From Breviolum minutum Mf 1.05b.01 (taxonomy: Eukaryota > Sar > Dinophyceae > Suessiales > Symbiodiniaceae), in assembly GCA_000507305.1 (NCBI GenBank), contig DF239320.1:1-64000 (forward strand): DNA of 64,000 nucleotides, read 5' to 3'. Below, piece by piece: positions 39,568-50,223 of the stretch. Under the pieces are notes generated by a model, which did no database searches, was not told the DNA's origin, and worked only from the letters and a program-made list of their open reading frames with translations. Within the stretch, counting starts at the first letter, position 1. Each line of letters begins with the position of its first letter. A program made the translations under genes and the position numbers.

Positions 39568-39807
39568 CTCCTTTCCTCCTACATCCTTGAATCGCACCCT
39601 CCGCTTCCTTCCAAGATGCCAGCCTTATTGGCGACTCAAAAGCTTATACGCGCTGAGGCACCTTCCGGGGAATTTGTTGGAATTTTTTGGATGATGGTTT
39701 TTCTAGGGGGAAAAACGGGGATGAACTCCTACCCAGGTTTTTGTTGGGAATATTTCTTGGCCATTATAAGGGTTCTGATTGGAACCAATCAGTATATTAT
39801 AATGAAA

Positions 39808-39911
39808 CTAGGTGGTGGGAAGTCACATATTTTATATTTTCTACTCCTAGTTGGGGAAACGATCCAATTTCACTAATATTTTTCAGATGGGTTGAAACCA
39901 CCACCTATATA
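39808..39911. mobile_element. ILE family F copy
   Basis: ACTAGGTGGTGGGAAGTCAC to GGTTGAAACCACCACCTATATAG with GGGGAAACGATCCAATTTC inside. Confidence 0.6.
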
Positions 39912-40641
39912 GTCTTTTTTGATTCACAAAGATCAAGTCGGAGATTTTTTTCTAAAAATGTTTTTCAGGGAAATAGTGCTTCACTGAAGAGAAATAGAGT
40001 CGAACTGTTTGGTGGCAGTATCAAGGAAATTTCTGAGGATTATCTCAGTGAAATACCTCTAAAATAAGAGAAGCCATCGTTTTTTTTTTTTTAACTCTCT
40101 TTTTTGTTTCAGTTTGACGAGGGGAATATTTTCGGATGCAAAAGATCATCATCCATTGAAAAAACATGGGGGGGATGTATTTTGATAGCAAAGAGCCGCC
40201 CCATAAAATACCCTCCAAGGAATTCTATAAATTACCCCCTAGCAGCCGGCACTTTTGAGTAGGTGGGATATTGTGAATTTTCCCAAAGGCTGAAGCTGAA
40301 GCCTGCTTTTCTAGAGTTCTAGCGTCTTTTTCCTCAGATTTGAGGTGAAACCCTTCAAGTAAGGTAATTTCCTAAAAACTAACACTTCGAGCCTTAGAAT
40401 TTTCACCCCGAAATGAAAGCCGGAAACATCATCTGAACCCAAAAACCTTCATTTTTTTTAAAGTTCAAACTGTTATTTTACCAGTGGGTTTTCATGTGTT
40501 TCTGTTTCAGGTCTGTGAACATTTCAGAAAATACCCGTTGATTTTGTTCAAAACCTCCAGCTCACCAGGATGATGTCAGAAGAATATGTTGAGATGTTCA
40601 GCCTCTCAGTCACCAGAATTCTAGTCATCAAAAATTTTGTA

Positions 40642-40735
40642 TACCCTCCAGGGAACTAACATATCCCCCAAAAATGGCATTTTGAAGATGATTTTCCTTT
40701 TCCCAAGGTGGGATATGTTAATTCCCTGGAGGGTA
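40642..40735. mobile_element. ILE family D copy, near-perfect ends
   Basis: TACCCTCCAGGGAACTAACAT pairs with ATGTTAATTCCCTGGAGGGTA, about 20 of 21 bases inverted. It looks young. Confidence 0.8.
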
Positions 40736-41970
40736 TTTTTAAGAGCCGGGAATCCAGTCAAAGTGGGTTGGCCAGCGGCTATCGAGAGCTTGCTTCGTAC
40801 CTCTCCAATCTTACCATGGAAAAAAACAGAGGAGTCCCCCGATGTGATGTGGAGTCGGAATTGTCATTTCTTTTTTCTGGAAATAAGGCATGTTATAATT
40901 ATGTTATGTATATATATATACGTGTATATATATATATATATGTGTTTTGTGTGTTGACATAGACGTTTTGATTTTTCGTAGGGCAACTTCTTGAACTTTT
41001 TGTTTTTTGCCCAGGGGCAAAAATCATAAAATTCGGTGCTTCGGTTTTTTTCGGCAAACCCCGCAACCCCTTCGCAAAAAAACACGGCAAAACCCGCAGT
41101 TGGATGATAGCGCTGTAATAGCTCTTGATGTGTGACTTGGTTTGGGGTCTGCCTTCCTTGGAGGAAAAAGCTCCCGGGACGGACGGTTCAGTGGTGAACG
41201 GATCACCCCCATTAAGAAAACCATAAAAAGGTCATTGATGACTAGACCACCCCGATCCTTAGGGGACGAAGCTCACCATGGTTATTAATCGTTTAATGAA
41301 TGGGATGGTCCTCCAAGCAGAATATGAGCAATGAACAAATCCTCGGTTGTTTAGTTTCTATTAACCTATACGGGATTATACTATGTGGTACTGACTACAG
41401 TGGAGTATTCTAAGCTATAGTGGTGAAATCCTTGGGATGTACTGTAGGGGATTATACAGACAGTCTATACAGGGTTTATGAGATGCCATTGTAAGGAGTA
41501 AGGATCGCCTATTCACCAACCAGTATAACTGGACGAGATAGAGTCGTTTGAATGATGAGTTGAACATCGGAACCCCCAACTTCGAAAACACTTGCAGAAA
41601 AATCGGGGGAGGTTCCGTACCAGAAATACGTTTATTTTTCATAAATGGTTGTGGTTGTTATTGTTGTTCTTGTTATTCTTGTTGCTGTTGCTGCTGTGAA
41701 ACCGCCATTGTTTCTTTTATAGTAAAGCCTGATTTTTCCTTGTGAACTACACCATAACAGAGACCGCCAGTGTCCCCAAAAAAGGAGTTTTGTCAGTTTT
41801 GGAAGGAGAAATCCATTCAAAATGACTCAACCATCAGGAATGTTCGGGGGGTTGGTGAAAATCTGATCTTTCACCCTGGTTGTGATCAGCAAATTTGTTT
41901 GGTGGCTATTGTTAGTGGTTGATCCTTCATTGTTTCAAGGCTAAATATCCATGTTGTTGTAACAAAGATA

Positions 41971-42099
41971 GATCCAATCAGGAAATTCCTAGAAACTAGT
42001 GTAAAGCACCAAGATTTCCCTAGACATCCCAAGATCCAATTCAGGAATTCCCTAGGAACATAGTGTTTATGCACCAGAAAAAATCCCTATAGACATCCC
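41971..42099. repeat. Tandem duplication of about 62 bp
   Basis: GATCCAATCAGGAAATTCCT and GATCCAATTCAGGAATTCC start two diverged units (41971-42030, 42033-42099), both ending in TAGACATCCC. Confidence 0.75.
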
Positions 42100-42211
42100 G
42101 TTCCGTCATACCTTTCACGGCAGCAGAAGTGACTGGACCCCTTTGAGGGAGGTTTTTTTTGGGGATCAATCGCGCCCATTGGTTCATTTGGGATGTATGA
42201 ATTCATCCAAG

Positions 42212-42315
42212 TACACTCCTGCAATCTAACATAGCCATGGAAAATCCACCATTTTGCTGGTATTTACCAGGAAAGATGGGGATTTTCATGGGCTATGTTA
42301 GTTTTGGGGAGGATA
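42212..42315. mobile_element. ILE family D copy abutting family I
   Basis: TACACTCCTGCAATCTAACAT to ATGTTAGTTTTGGGGAGGATA. The next element begins at 42316, with no spacer. Confidence 0.7.
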
Positions 42316-42456
42316 TATTATCTGGTCAAATTATAGCGACCGAAAACACGACCGATTGGCCCCTACAATAGGTAGCTTTTTGGTTTCGGGAAATCCCCGG
42401 CTATTTCAAGAAAGTCTAGGTTGGTGAAATAGTATGATAACTTGACCAGATATTAT
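42316..42456. mobile_element. ILE family I copy (TATTATCTGGTCAA ends)
   Basis: TATTATCTGGTCAAATTATAG to AACTTGACCAGATATTAT, inverted. Core ATAGCGACC and AAGTCTAGGTTGGTGAAAT recur at 45969-46096. Confidence 0.75.
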
Positions 42457-43062
42457 ACACGAATCAGCATAATGGAATGTCATACTGTAAGGATTTTGAA
42501 CCTTGCTCATTTGTCTTCTTACCGTCCTCCTTGCCTATTTGCAATGTCTGGTTATCGATAGTGATCTGGGCCGGAGAAGATTTTTCTAGGAGCCATTTTT
42601 GGTGTCTCGGCATTTCTTCCCCTAACAGTTTACCCTTTGAAAGGGGGTTCCTACTTCATGTTGAAAAGAGGTTTTGCCATCTTGTGGCCACATGATTTCA
42701 AGTTCACCCCCAAGATTCATAAGGGTTGAGTTGAGTTTTGCCGGCCAAATTTGAGGGAAACCAACGGGTTTTCGTAAGCCTAATCCCTGGTTGGTTGTTT
42801 AGGGCAATATAGGGGATGAACTACTACCCAGTGATGTGGGGATTATTTCATAAAGCAATGAAATTTCAGGATCCGTTGTTTTTCAACAACCCAGTATTTC
42901 ACGGAAAATATCCGGCCGTTTTTTTTTCATGGCTCAACTGCACTTCGGCAAACTAACATAAGCAAAAGAAAATGGACCATGAATGAAGATGTGCTGTATT
43001 TCCTCTTGAAAATTGGGGATATTCCATTGCCAGGTTAGTTTACCAGAGTCTAAGAGAACCCC

Positions 43063-43171
43063 AACATACCCCTGGAGCATACCCCAGGCCTCCCCACCCT
43101 CCCAAATTTTTCAGGAATTCCGAAACATAAACTGTTGGTTCTGGGTCTGGGGTATGTTCCAGGGGTATGTT
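43063..43171. mobile_element. Inverted-repeat element, 25-bp perfect-looking arms
   Basis: AACATACCCCTGGAGCATAC continues CCCAG and pairs with CTGGGGTATGTTCCAGGGG continuing TATGTT. No second copy was noticed in the window. Confidence 0.65.
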
Positions 43172-43602
43172 GGAAAGTTCTTAGACAGAGGATATCCTCA
43201 ATGCTTGGCTGATCTTTTTTTTTTTTTTTTTCGGAGCCTTTGAGGCAAGATGGATCCTTGAAGTGGAAATTCTATCCCACCTGGCATGTCTACAATTTCC
43301 AGCCGTCCACGTATCTCGGCGTTAGAAGATGTGGGGTCCGGGGTGCCAAGTATCAGCACTGATAGAAGCTGTGGTTTAAATAGCAGTTAACCATCCTGCC
43401 TTACCCAGTCAAAATGATTGGAATCTAAAGAAATGGATCAAAAACACTATGGCTAAGGCAAGGGAAAAAGAAATTTCAAGGGGTTGTTTGGGTTTTTCTA
43501 GATTATATGCAGGTATTGATTTTACGAAAACCCGGGTTTTCGGAAATCCTCGGATTTTTCCGATCATGCATTTCAACTGCCCTGCTTTTTGGGAGATCCC
43601 AG

Positions 43603-43703
43603 CGGTTCCTGAGGATTGACGATGGCAGTTTTGTTTTCCAAGATCAGACTGGTGGTGTGTATCGAGTAGACCTCAATGGCAAGTTGATTTGGTCTGCTGC
43701 AAG
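43603..43703 (+). CDS. PQQ-type beta-propeller exon
   Basis: Between GATCCCAG and GCTGCAAG|GTTCCC: RFLRIDDGSFVFQDQTGGVY then RVDLNGKLIWSAA plus AG. DDGSFVF, GGVYRVD and GKLIWSA are the strand, turn and Trp-docking parts of a PQQ/quinoprotein propeller blade. It joins in phase to 44420-44480. Related proteins use PQQ or act as scaffold propellers; catalytic residues cannot be judged from one blade. Confidence 0.65.
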
Positions 43704-44076
43704 GTTCCCACCGTTTTTTCAGGGAGGGATTTGCCAGAAACAATCAATTGGGAGGGGTCAAAATCATGGAAGTTTCTTGAAACATGGAATCGTTGTGGTT
43801 CTTGTTAGTTGTTGTCGTCGTTGGGCGTCGCTGTCGTTGTTCAATGGCACAATTTTTGTGCCATTGAACTGGATTACAGTCAATTCACACCTGGTTGTTT
43901 TTCAGTTATATCTGGATATTTTTTCTAAAAAACCCAGTTGTATAGGGATGATTGGAATTTTAAGGGATCCTGTTGCAACCAACCAGTATCACGAACTGGT
44001 CATATACAAAGTGCAATTGATCATCCAAGTATTGCTGGTGGCATCCAGCCAGTGGCAGAGTGATGTGCTGGAAGTT

Positions 44077-44190
44077 TCCTTCCCTGAAACTAACAGCAAA
44101 CGCCCCTGAAAATTGATGGTTGAAAGATGGCATTTCCTATTGAGAAATGCCTATTTTCAGGGGATTTTCCTGTTAGTTTCAGGGAGTGTA
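44077..44190. mobile_element. ILE family D variant copy
   Basis: TTCCTTCCCTGAAACTAACAG to CTGTTAGTTTCAGGGAGTGTA, inverted ends. Lies inside the intron between two propeller exons. Confidence 0.7.
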
Positions 44191-44419
44191 TAGGTGATGC
44201 GATCCTACTATTTTGATTATTTCATTTCAGCGATTTAACGAGTCACGTTTTTCCACAAAAATCACTCCAAAAAGGTCACCGTTGGCAGAATTGCCGGGTG
44301 GTTTTGTTTAGATAGGGGATTATACTAATCGTATTAGGGTTTCTAATATGCCATTGTAAAGATCCCCTATGAACCAACCAGTATAATTGGGCCTTACGTC
44401 TGATTTTTTTTCTTGCCAG

Positions 44420-44480
44420 GAACGATCCGAAGAGTGCCACCACAGCAGCAGCCGTTATTTCGGAGGGGAAAGTCTATGCG
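44420..44480 (+). CDS. PQQ-type beta-propeller exon, next blade
   Basis: After TTTTCTTGCCAG, G completes the AG split codon from 43703 and the frame reads NDPKSATTAAAVISEGKVYA. Joined, the pieces give a blade order seen in bacterial PQQ propellers: Trp-docking segment, a D-x-x-x-A-A-T loop, then a G-K-V-Y-A strand. GCG|GTACCT is a possible donor, but the frame runs on (VPWRHE) to TAA at about 44495, so the 3' border is open. Confidence 0.6.
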
Positions 44481-44573
44481 GTACCTTGGCGACATGAATA
44501 ATCTTCTCCCCCAACGTCATTCGCTTATTCTAAGGTGTCTTACGTTTGACCCTCCAAAAATGCTGGCTCGCTC

Positions 44574-44879
44574 GTGGCAAATGAGGACCCGTTTGTAGGT
44601 TGGGATCCCCCCTTTTTTTGTCGCCTGAACAATTTTTCATTCCCCATCCTTGTGGTGACGATTTTGCTTGCATCCAAGCAATCCCGTGAAATGACGATTG
44701 CATTCCAAGGTGTGCTACTACTCTCTAGCGAGGTTGCAGATTTTACACATTTGGATACAGAGCCACAGATGGTACCTATGAATCTAGATATTGGTTTCCA
44801 GGCTTTGGCTTTGATTCTGGGCCAAAATCTACAAACTTGTCTAGGGGGTGTTGAAATCGCTAACTTTCTACAAAACTGA
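44574..44879 (+). CDS. Open frame, unknown protein
   Basis: A 101-codon plus frame; the second half LDTEPQMVPMNLDIGFQALA then LILGQNLQTCLGGVEIANFL looks coding. The minus strand is open for 152 codons across the same bases, so strand is uncertain. Confidence 0.35.
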   Translation: MANEDPFVGWDPPFFCRLNNFSFPILVVTILLASKQSREMTIAFQGVLLLSSEVADFTHLDTEPQMVPMNLDIGFQALALILGQNLQTCLGGVEIANFLQN

Positions 44880-45194
44880 GAACTGTTGGGCACCTGAAAA
44901 TGGCGGAGTGTTTCTCTGATGCAAAATTCGGAGAAATCTCCGGCAGTTGGAAAGCCATCCATTTTTTTGGTCCAGCTGGGCCACTTTTGGAGGATCATCC
45001 CATGATTTGACGTAAGTGGTCAACACACGCATGGTGATCTAACGAGATCCCCGGAAGGATGGGGTCGTTAAACAGGACCCTTTCTATTCATGGCCTAACT
45101 TTTTATGGCAAACACAAAAGGGGTGGTTTTTTCTCCGAGGCATTTTGGGGTTTTTCAAATCCTCGTAGGTTCCTGAAATCACCCACGATTTGAG

Positions 45195-45223
45195 GGCCTT
45201 GGGTCCCCTTGACCCTCGCTGAG
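45195..45223 (+). CDS. Putative micro-exon, 29 nt
   Basis: After ATTTGAG: PWVPLTLAE, ending GCTGAG|GTGAGC in phase zero. The codon phase continues in the exon at 45641. Too short to judge alone; supported by the in-phase join. Confidence 0.45.
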
Positions 45224-45640
45224 GTGAGCACCGTTCGTTCATCCTGGTTCTATTGGTTTATATAGGGGACTGCCACCGAGTGGTATATAAGGCCATTAAA
45301 TTGGAAGGATTCCTATACTGTTGAGTCAGGTTCAGAAATCCGGGAAGGCCAACCACACAACCACTTACTTGGCCAATGGCTAAACTTTTAAACTTTTTGG
45401 GATTACATATTTTGTAGGGAAAATAAAGTTCAAACTTTTATTTCGGGGTCCATTGGCTAAGTGAGACCACCTGGGATGGTGCTAAAACTCAGTAAATAAT
45501 GGGATAAACTACCTATCTAACAAAAAAAACTACCCAGTTTTTGTTAGGGATAATATTTCATAAGCCATGAATTTATAAGGATTCCCCAAAATCAATCACT
45601 AAGGAATCTCATTTTTTCTAGGGTTTTTGGTTGCTCCCAG
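45224..45640. mobile_element. Composite intron: family A, family C, family A
   Basis: GTGAGCACCGTTCG opens a family A copy that runs to about 45316; a family C unit follows (TACTGTTGAGTCAGG at about 45317 to about 45510); then a family A right half ends GGTTGCTCCCAG. The whole 417 nt lies between GAG|GTGAGC and CCCAG|GTGAGC and the flanking frames match in phase zero. GTGAGCA occurs at both borders. Confidence 0.65.
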
Positions 45641-45735
45641 GTGAGCAACGTGGGTGGAGGCATGAAAGTGACTATGCCAGAGGGCAAAGGCAGCTGGGTG
45701 CGGCCCGGGGTGTTTCGGGATGTCGTTGTTGGGAG
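45641..45735 (+). CDS. Putative exon, 95 nt
   Basis: VSNVGGGMKVTMPEGKGSWV then RPGVFRDVVVG plus AG, ending TTGGGAG|GTACGA where a family D element starts. GC-rich and convincingly coding. No domain assigned. Confidence 0.65.
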
Positions 45736-45866
45736 GTACGAAAAACCCCGTAAAACTAAGGAATGTCACCTGAAAATCAAATGGGTATGGTTGGAGTCGA
45801 GGTAGTATTTCCTATTGAAGATTTTTTCAATTTTAGGGGGACATGTGAGTTTTCAGGAGGTGTAAG
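45736..45866. mobile_element. ILE family D copy acting as a 131-nt intron
   Basis: GTACGAAAAACCCCGTAAAAC at the left and GAGTTTTCAGGAGGTGTAAG at the right; TA lies inside each border. The split AG codon is completed by T after the acceptor and the frame stays open to the next donor. Confidence 0.7.
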
Positions 45867-45926
45867 TTCCATGGATGATGACTTTGTGGTGCCTTTTGGA
45901 AAAAAAACCACGTGCGAGAGATTATG
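45867..45926 (+). CDS. Putative exon, 60 nt
   Basis: SMDDDFVVPFGKKTTCERL between TGTAAG and GATTATG|GTGAGT. Phase matches 45641-45735 exactly. The donor is a strong GTGAGT. Confidence 0.65.
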
Positions 45927-45968
45927 GTGAGTCAAATGGCTCGGCCACATTATTTTTAGGTTTATTAG

Positions 45969-46096
45969 TTTATTTGGTCAAATTATAGCGACCTCACACG
46001 ACCTGGGCCCCCAAATGGTGGTTTAGTAAGGGAAATCCCCTTATTTCAGGGAAACCTAGGTTGGTGAAATATTATTCCATTTGGCCAGACCTATTA
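45969..46096. mobile_element. ILE family I copy
   Basis: TTATTTGGTCAAATTATAGCG to CATTTGGCCAGACCTATTA; core ATAGCGACC and AAACCTAGGTTGGTGAAAT as in 42316-42456. Confidence 0.65.
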
Positions 46097-46251
46097 TATG
46101 GTCCGGCTCAATAGGTCGGTCAGAAGGTCTATTTCCAGATGAGCAATGAAAAAAATCCTCGGTTGTTTAAGGTATGTAGGGGCATTTCGTATTATACCAA
46201 TGTTCTATAGGGATTATAATAAGGAATTATAAGGATCCCTATTAAGCATTA

Positions 46252-46439
46252 GCTGATGGTACAATTATGAAACCTTTGAAGACAATGGGTGCTCAACCTT
46301 CTTGCTGGAGCAAATGGTCCCAGAAGCTTGCAAGATGTTTTGTACCCAAGCTAAATTCAAAGATAAAGTTTGATCACCCAAATGGAGGTCAGAAAACAAC
46401 TTCAGGGTCACGAATATTCAACTCTTAACCAAGGTTTCG
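46252..46439 (+). CDS. Putative exon, basic
   Basis: After AAGCATTAG the frame stays open for about 58 codons: ADGTIMKPLKTMGAQPSCWS then KWSQKLARCFVPKLNSKIKF and DHPNGGQKTTSGS. A GGAG|GTCAGA donor lies inside. Good coding character. Confidence 0.5.
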
Positions 46440-47003
46440 GGGAAGAACCTGGAGATTGACCAAAAAAAAGTGGCCAACGAACCTTTCACCTTAGTGAAAA
46501 TCCTGACCAAAAAATGGTGCAAATCCTGACCAAAAAATGGGTGCAAATCCTATCTGTAGATTCTAGATATTGATTTCGGGAATTGAGGGCTACCTGCTCA
46601 CTGAACTGCTGAAATTTCGACCTCGAAGTTTCCAAGAAACTTGGACATTTTGCAAGTCGACGGGTCACCGCGATTTTTTCCCAAACCAAAAACTAACATG
46701 GCAGCGACCCCCCCAAAAAAAACAAGGTTTTGAACCTGCCAAAGAAAATCCTGACCCCTCAAACATCTGGCTATTCGAAGAGGACCCCCCCCAAAAAACC
46801 CACCCCTCCACGGAATACAGGTTGAAATCACCCTTCCATTGGGTCGTGTCGTCCCCTAAGAATGTTGAAAAATCCTCATCCTGGTGATGACTTGATGGCA
46901 TCCCCCAAGAAAAAGCTTCACATCTTCAGGTTTTTCCATGTTTTTTTTCCTCTTCTTCTTGATCTGTTGAAAGTGTATCGCCAGGTGTATCACCAGTTGG
47001 ATC

Positions 47004-47151
47004 TACTTGGAGGTTCATCCCACTTAGTAAGTGGTGATCGGATCACCCCCGTTTTTTGTAAGCCATGGAGATGTTCGGCCATTTGGATCCATTAGGAGCA
47101 CATTAACCGTGGTTATTAACCGGCTTACTGACTGGGATGATCCTCCAAGTA
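47004..47151. mobile_element. ILE family B copy, intact ends
   Basis: TACTTGGAGGTTCATCCCACT to GGGATGATCCTCCAAGTA; core in inverted orientation relative to 47764. Confidence 0.8.
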
Positions 47152-47763
47152 CGTTGTTTTTCAATTGGATCAAAATAGATACCTTCCCTGAAACTAACGT
47201 ACTGTTGATGGTTCACAAATCCTGTTAACCAGTTGATATGGTAGATCTCCCATACTTTACAGGGTTTCATACATGTCAGGTGGTTTGATATGGTAAATTG
47301 TGGAACAACAACTCCATCAGTCGATCTCAAGATGCGAAAATGATCCAGGCCTCCTTCATGTGTGTGGTGGCCTGGAGGGGGAAACCTTGGTGGTCTTGGG
47401 GTTGGTGGAAGGAACTGATATATATATAATTATATATATATATATATCCCACCTATGGATTTTGGAAAATCATCGGGGCCAGCTACCTGAAACAAGGGGG
47501 ATATGTGATCGTTCCCTGGAGGGTATAAGAGGAACATGGTGCAATGCTGTACTTTTTTTTGTCTTCACATAAATGGAGCCTTTTGAAAAAGACAAGTTTT
47601 CGTTTAAGCTGGAGTGATTCTCCAGATTGATATATGATTTTTTTGGGAGGAAGAGTCATAAATTAGGTGCTTGCTTTTGCTTCCTTGTAAGAAAATCTTA
47701 CCAAAGATCCATCACTTTGGAGATTTCAAGGTTGATTCAAGGTACTCAACTGGAACATACCCC

Positions 47764-47904
47764 TACTTGGAGGATCATCCCACGACTTGTATGTGCTTAA
47801 TAACCATGGTTGGTACGTCCCCTAAGGATGGGGTTCCAGATGGATCAAATGGCTTATAAACCGGGGTTACGAACCACTTCCTAAGTGGGGTGATCCTCCA
47901 AGTA
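47764..47904. mobile_element. ILE family B copy, intact ends
   Basis: TACTTGGAGGATCATCCCACG to GGTGATCCTCCAAGTA with CCCCTAAGGATGGGGTTCC. A coding-like stretch (KVDSRYSTGTYP) stops at its left edge. Confidence 0.8.
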
Positions 47905-47919
47905 AACCTTTACCAACAG

Positions 47920-48043
47920 GCTATACAGGGATTCTTTTCATAGTTGGCGTTGCCGGGGGATTGCCGAACGGCTGTGCGGTTTTGGGAGTGTGTTTTGGGT
48001 GGGATTTTGTCCCAAATCTCGAGAGACTCTTTCGGTGGGCCGG
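47920..48043 (+). CDS. Putative exon, hydrophobic then amphipathic
   Basis: After TACCAACAG: YTGILFIVGVAGGLPNGCAV then LGVCFGWDFVPNLERLFRWA, ending GGGCCGG|GTAGGC. The first half could span a membrane or form a propeller core. The antisense frame is also open but lower in quality. Confidence 0.5.
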
Positions 48044-48103
48044 GTAGGCCAGTAAAATGATCCGTTAGAAATGAAGCCAATTCCATGCCATTTATAACTG
48101 AGC

Positions 48104-48247
48104 CACGAAAAAAAAACCTCGGATACTTTCCATTCCAATGGTTGTTTACTACGGATCCTTATAATTCCTTATTATAGTCCTCATACAATTACCTAGGTAG
48201 TATTTCATCCCCTATGTACACCCAACCAACCAGTTTTTTTTGGATTG
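48104..48247. mobile_element. ILE family A copy, inverted orientation
   Basis: TGAGCCACGAAAAAAAAACC to TTTTTTGGATTGCTCA, the reverse of the plus-oriented copies. It shows that the family inserts in both orientations. Confidence 0.7.
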
Positions 48248-48283
48248 CTCAACTTGAACCAACTGGATGGGATCCCAACACAA

Positions 48284-48421
48284 CAGGTGAGAAATGAAAA
48301 AATCCTTTGTTGTTTAGGGTATTATATAGGGGATTATACTACCCAGTCATGTGGGGATTATAAGTAACCATTATAGCGATCCCTATGACAATGGACAGTA
48401 AGACGGTTTTTTTGGCTACTC
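48284..48421. mobile_element. ILE family A copy
   Basis: AACAG|GTGAGAAATGAAAAAATCC to TTTTTTGGCTACTCAAG, GT and AG borders. A short coding-like piece follows (DLAAAAKPSERVEKAKKRQ or QQQLSQANGLKRQRKG) and ends at AGGCAG|GTGAAA. Confidence 0.65.
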
Positions 48422-48504
48422 AAGGGATTTAGCAGCAGCAGCTAAGCCAAGCGAACGGGTTGAAAAGGCAAAGAAAAGGCAGGTGAAAATAATGGAATGA
48501 CATG

Positions 48505-48605
48505 TATTCCCCTGAAAACCAACGGCTGATTCACCTGCAAATCACCAATTTGAAAAGGAAAATCATCTGAAGCAAACCTTCAAAATGTCAGTTTTCGGTG
48601 GTGTA
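48505..48605. mobile_element. ILE family D copy, diverged
   Basis: TATTCCCCTGAAAACCAACGG to TGTCAGTTTTCGGTGGTGTA. Confidence 0.6.
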
Positions 48606-49111
48606 ATTCAACCACTTGAAGGTCATTTCCATATTTATCTGTGGATCAAAAGTCCCCGATTTAGATGAACCGACATCATGCTCTTCGCCTGCGCTCAGAT
48701 TGCAAAAATCCAAATGTATGGCTTGATGACCTGCAAACAATCGGAGATCAAGTTGGGTCACGACTTGAATGACCTTGGCTATCTTTACTAGTTGGTAGCT
48801 GAGCCATACATGAATGAAAAATGTGAATTTCAACTTTGGGATCATCTCCCCATCAAAAAAGAGTACTATTTGAAAACGTCGCCAGTATCATCATTTAGAC
48901 TCAAACTTGGTAAGTGGTTAGTAAACCCCCATTTATAATCCTTGAAAATGCCATTTGGAAGGGGAACAACCCGATCCTTAGGGGACTTACAACTCGTTGT
49001 TTGTTTCGTTTCGTCGCTTGAGGTACGACTACGAAACAGGAACCCCGTTGTGGTCACAGCAGTTGCGTCTTGGCAACTAAATATCAGCAAAAGGTGGGAG
49101 TCGGGGGTTTT

Positions 49112-49360
49112 TACCTTCCCTACAACTACTTGGAGGATCATCCCACGACGGACGTAAGTGGTTAATTTGCCCATGGTGATCGTAAGTCCCCTAAGGATCG
49201 GGTTATTCCCCTTCCAAATGGACTAACTGGCTTGTAAATGGGGCTTACTAACTACGTACCAACTGGAATGATCCTCCAAGTAACAGTTCGGCCCTGAAAA
49301 TAGGCCGTACGTCATCTTCCAACCACAGATTCTCAGGGGTAAACGTGCTCAGGGAGGGTA
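49112..49360. mobile_element. ILE family D copy interrupted by family B
   Basis: TACCTTCCCTACAAC is the left end; after the inserted B element the D unit resumes with CAGTTCGGCCCTGAAAATAGG and ends CTCAGGGAGGGTA. It gives the order of events: D first, B later. Confidence 0.75.
49127..49282. mobile_element. ILE family B copy nested in family D
   Basis: TACTTGGAGGATCATCCCACG to TGGAATGATCCTCCAAGTA, complete, inserted within the D element 49112-49360. The best-preserved B copy here. Confidence 0.8.
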
Positions 49361-49599
49361 GCAACAAACTTACTGACTGCTGGAGTCATTTTTTGTTTTT
49401 GCTTAAGCTATTTGAGCAGGGACCAGTGCACCCTGGCTGATCTGCTGTATATAGGGGATGAAATTACTACGTGTTTTTTTTTGAGGAAAGTTCTTTGTTA
49501 AAGAAGCATGCCAAAACACGTTTCAGCTTGCGGTTTGAAAGCAACACTTGACATGAACTTCATAGATCCATTTGAAATATCTTCACATATATATACATA

Positions 49600-49715
49600 T
49601 ATGGGTGTTTCCAAAAATAGAGGTACCCCAAAATGGATTGTGAAAATAATGGAAAACCCTATTGTTTAATGGATGATTTGGGGGGTTTCACCCATAATTT
49701 TCAGAAACACCCATA
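49600..49715. mobile_element. ILE family L copy
   Basis: TATGGGTGTTTCCAAAAATAG to TTTTCAGAAACACCCATA; inverted ends of about 17 bp. Confidence 0.7.
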
Positions 49716-49892
49716 TATATATATATATATATTTTTGGGGAGGACGCCCAGATTTGGGGTTGATTCCCCGATTTTCTTCCAGTTTTCCAAACAGCTTTTC
49801 CAGGTGGTATGAGGGCAACCAAGCAGTGGCAGTATCTGTGATGGCAATGATGGCACTGGTGGTTGAGTGGTGGTTGAGGATTTTCTGTTTTT

Positions 49893-50001
49893 TTTCAACT
49901 TTGTTTGTTTTTGTTTTGTTTTGTTTTGTTTTGTTTTGTTGTGTTTTGTTTTGTTGGGTTTTGTTTGGTTTTGTGTTGTGTTTTGTTTTGTTTCAACATT
50001 G
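49893..50001. repeat. (TTTTG)n low-complexity run
   Basis: Imperfect TTTTG pentamers for about 100 bp; translations here are Phe/Cys/Val shadows. Confidence 0.85.
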
Positions 50002-50223
50002 TTTATCGAAAAACTTTCTTATTTGTTCTTTGTTTTAGCAAAGATTCAAATACTCTAATTACAAACAATTTTGAATTAGAAAATAACAAATTTGTTATAA
50101 TTTTTTTCGATTATGATTAAACTTATTTATATAATTTGCATTGAAATAATGCAATTGTTACTTTTGTTTTTGAAAAACGATATCTATAGATTAAATATCT
50201 TTTCTGTTGTTTTTAGAATTTTT

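Noticed and set aside
49673-50038. 121-codon Phe/Cys/Val-rich frame
   Set aside because: Produced by the (TTTTG)n run.
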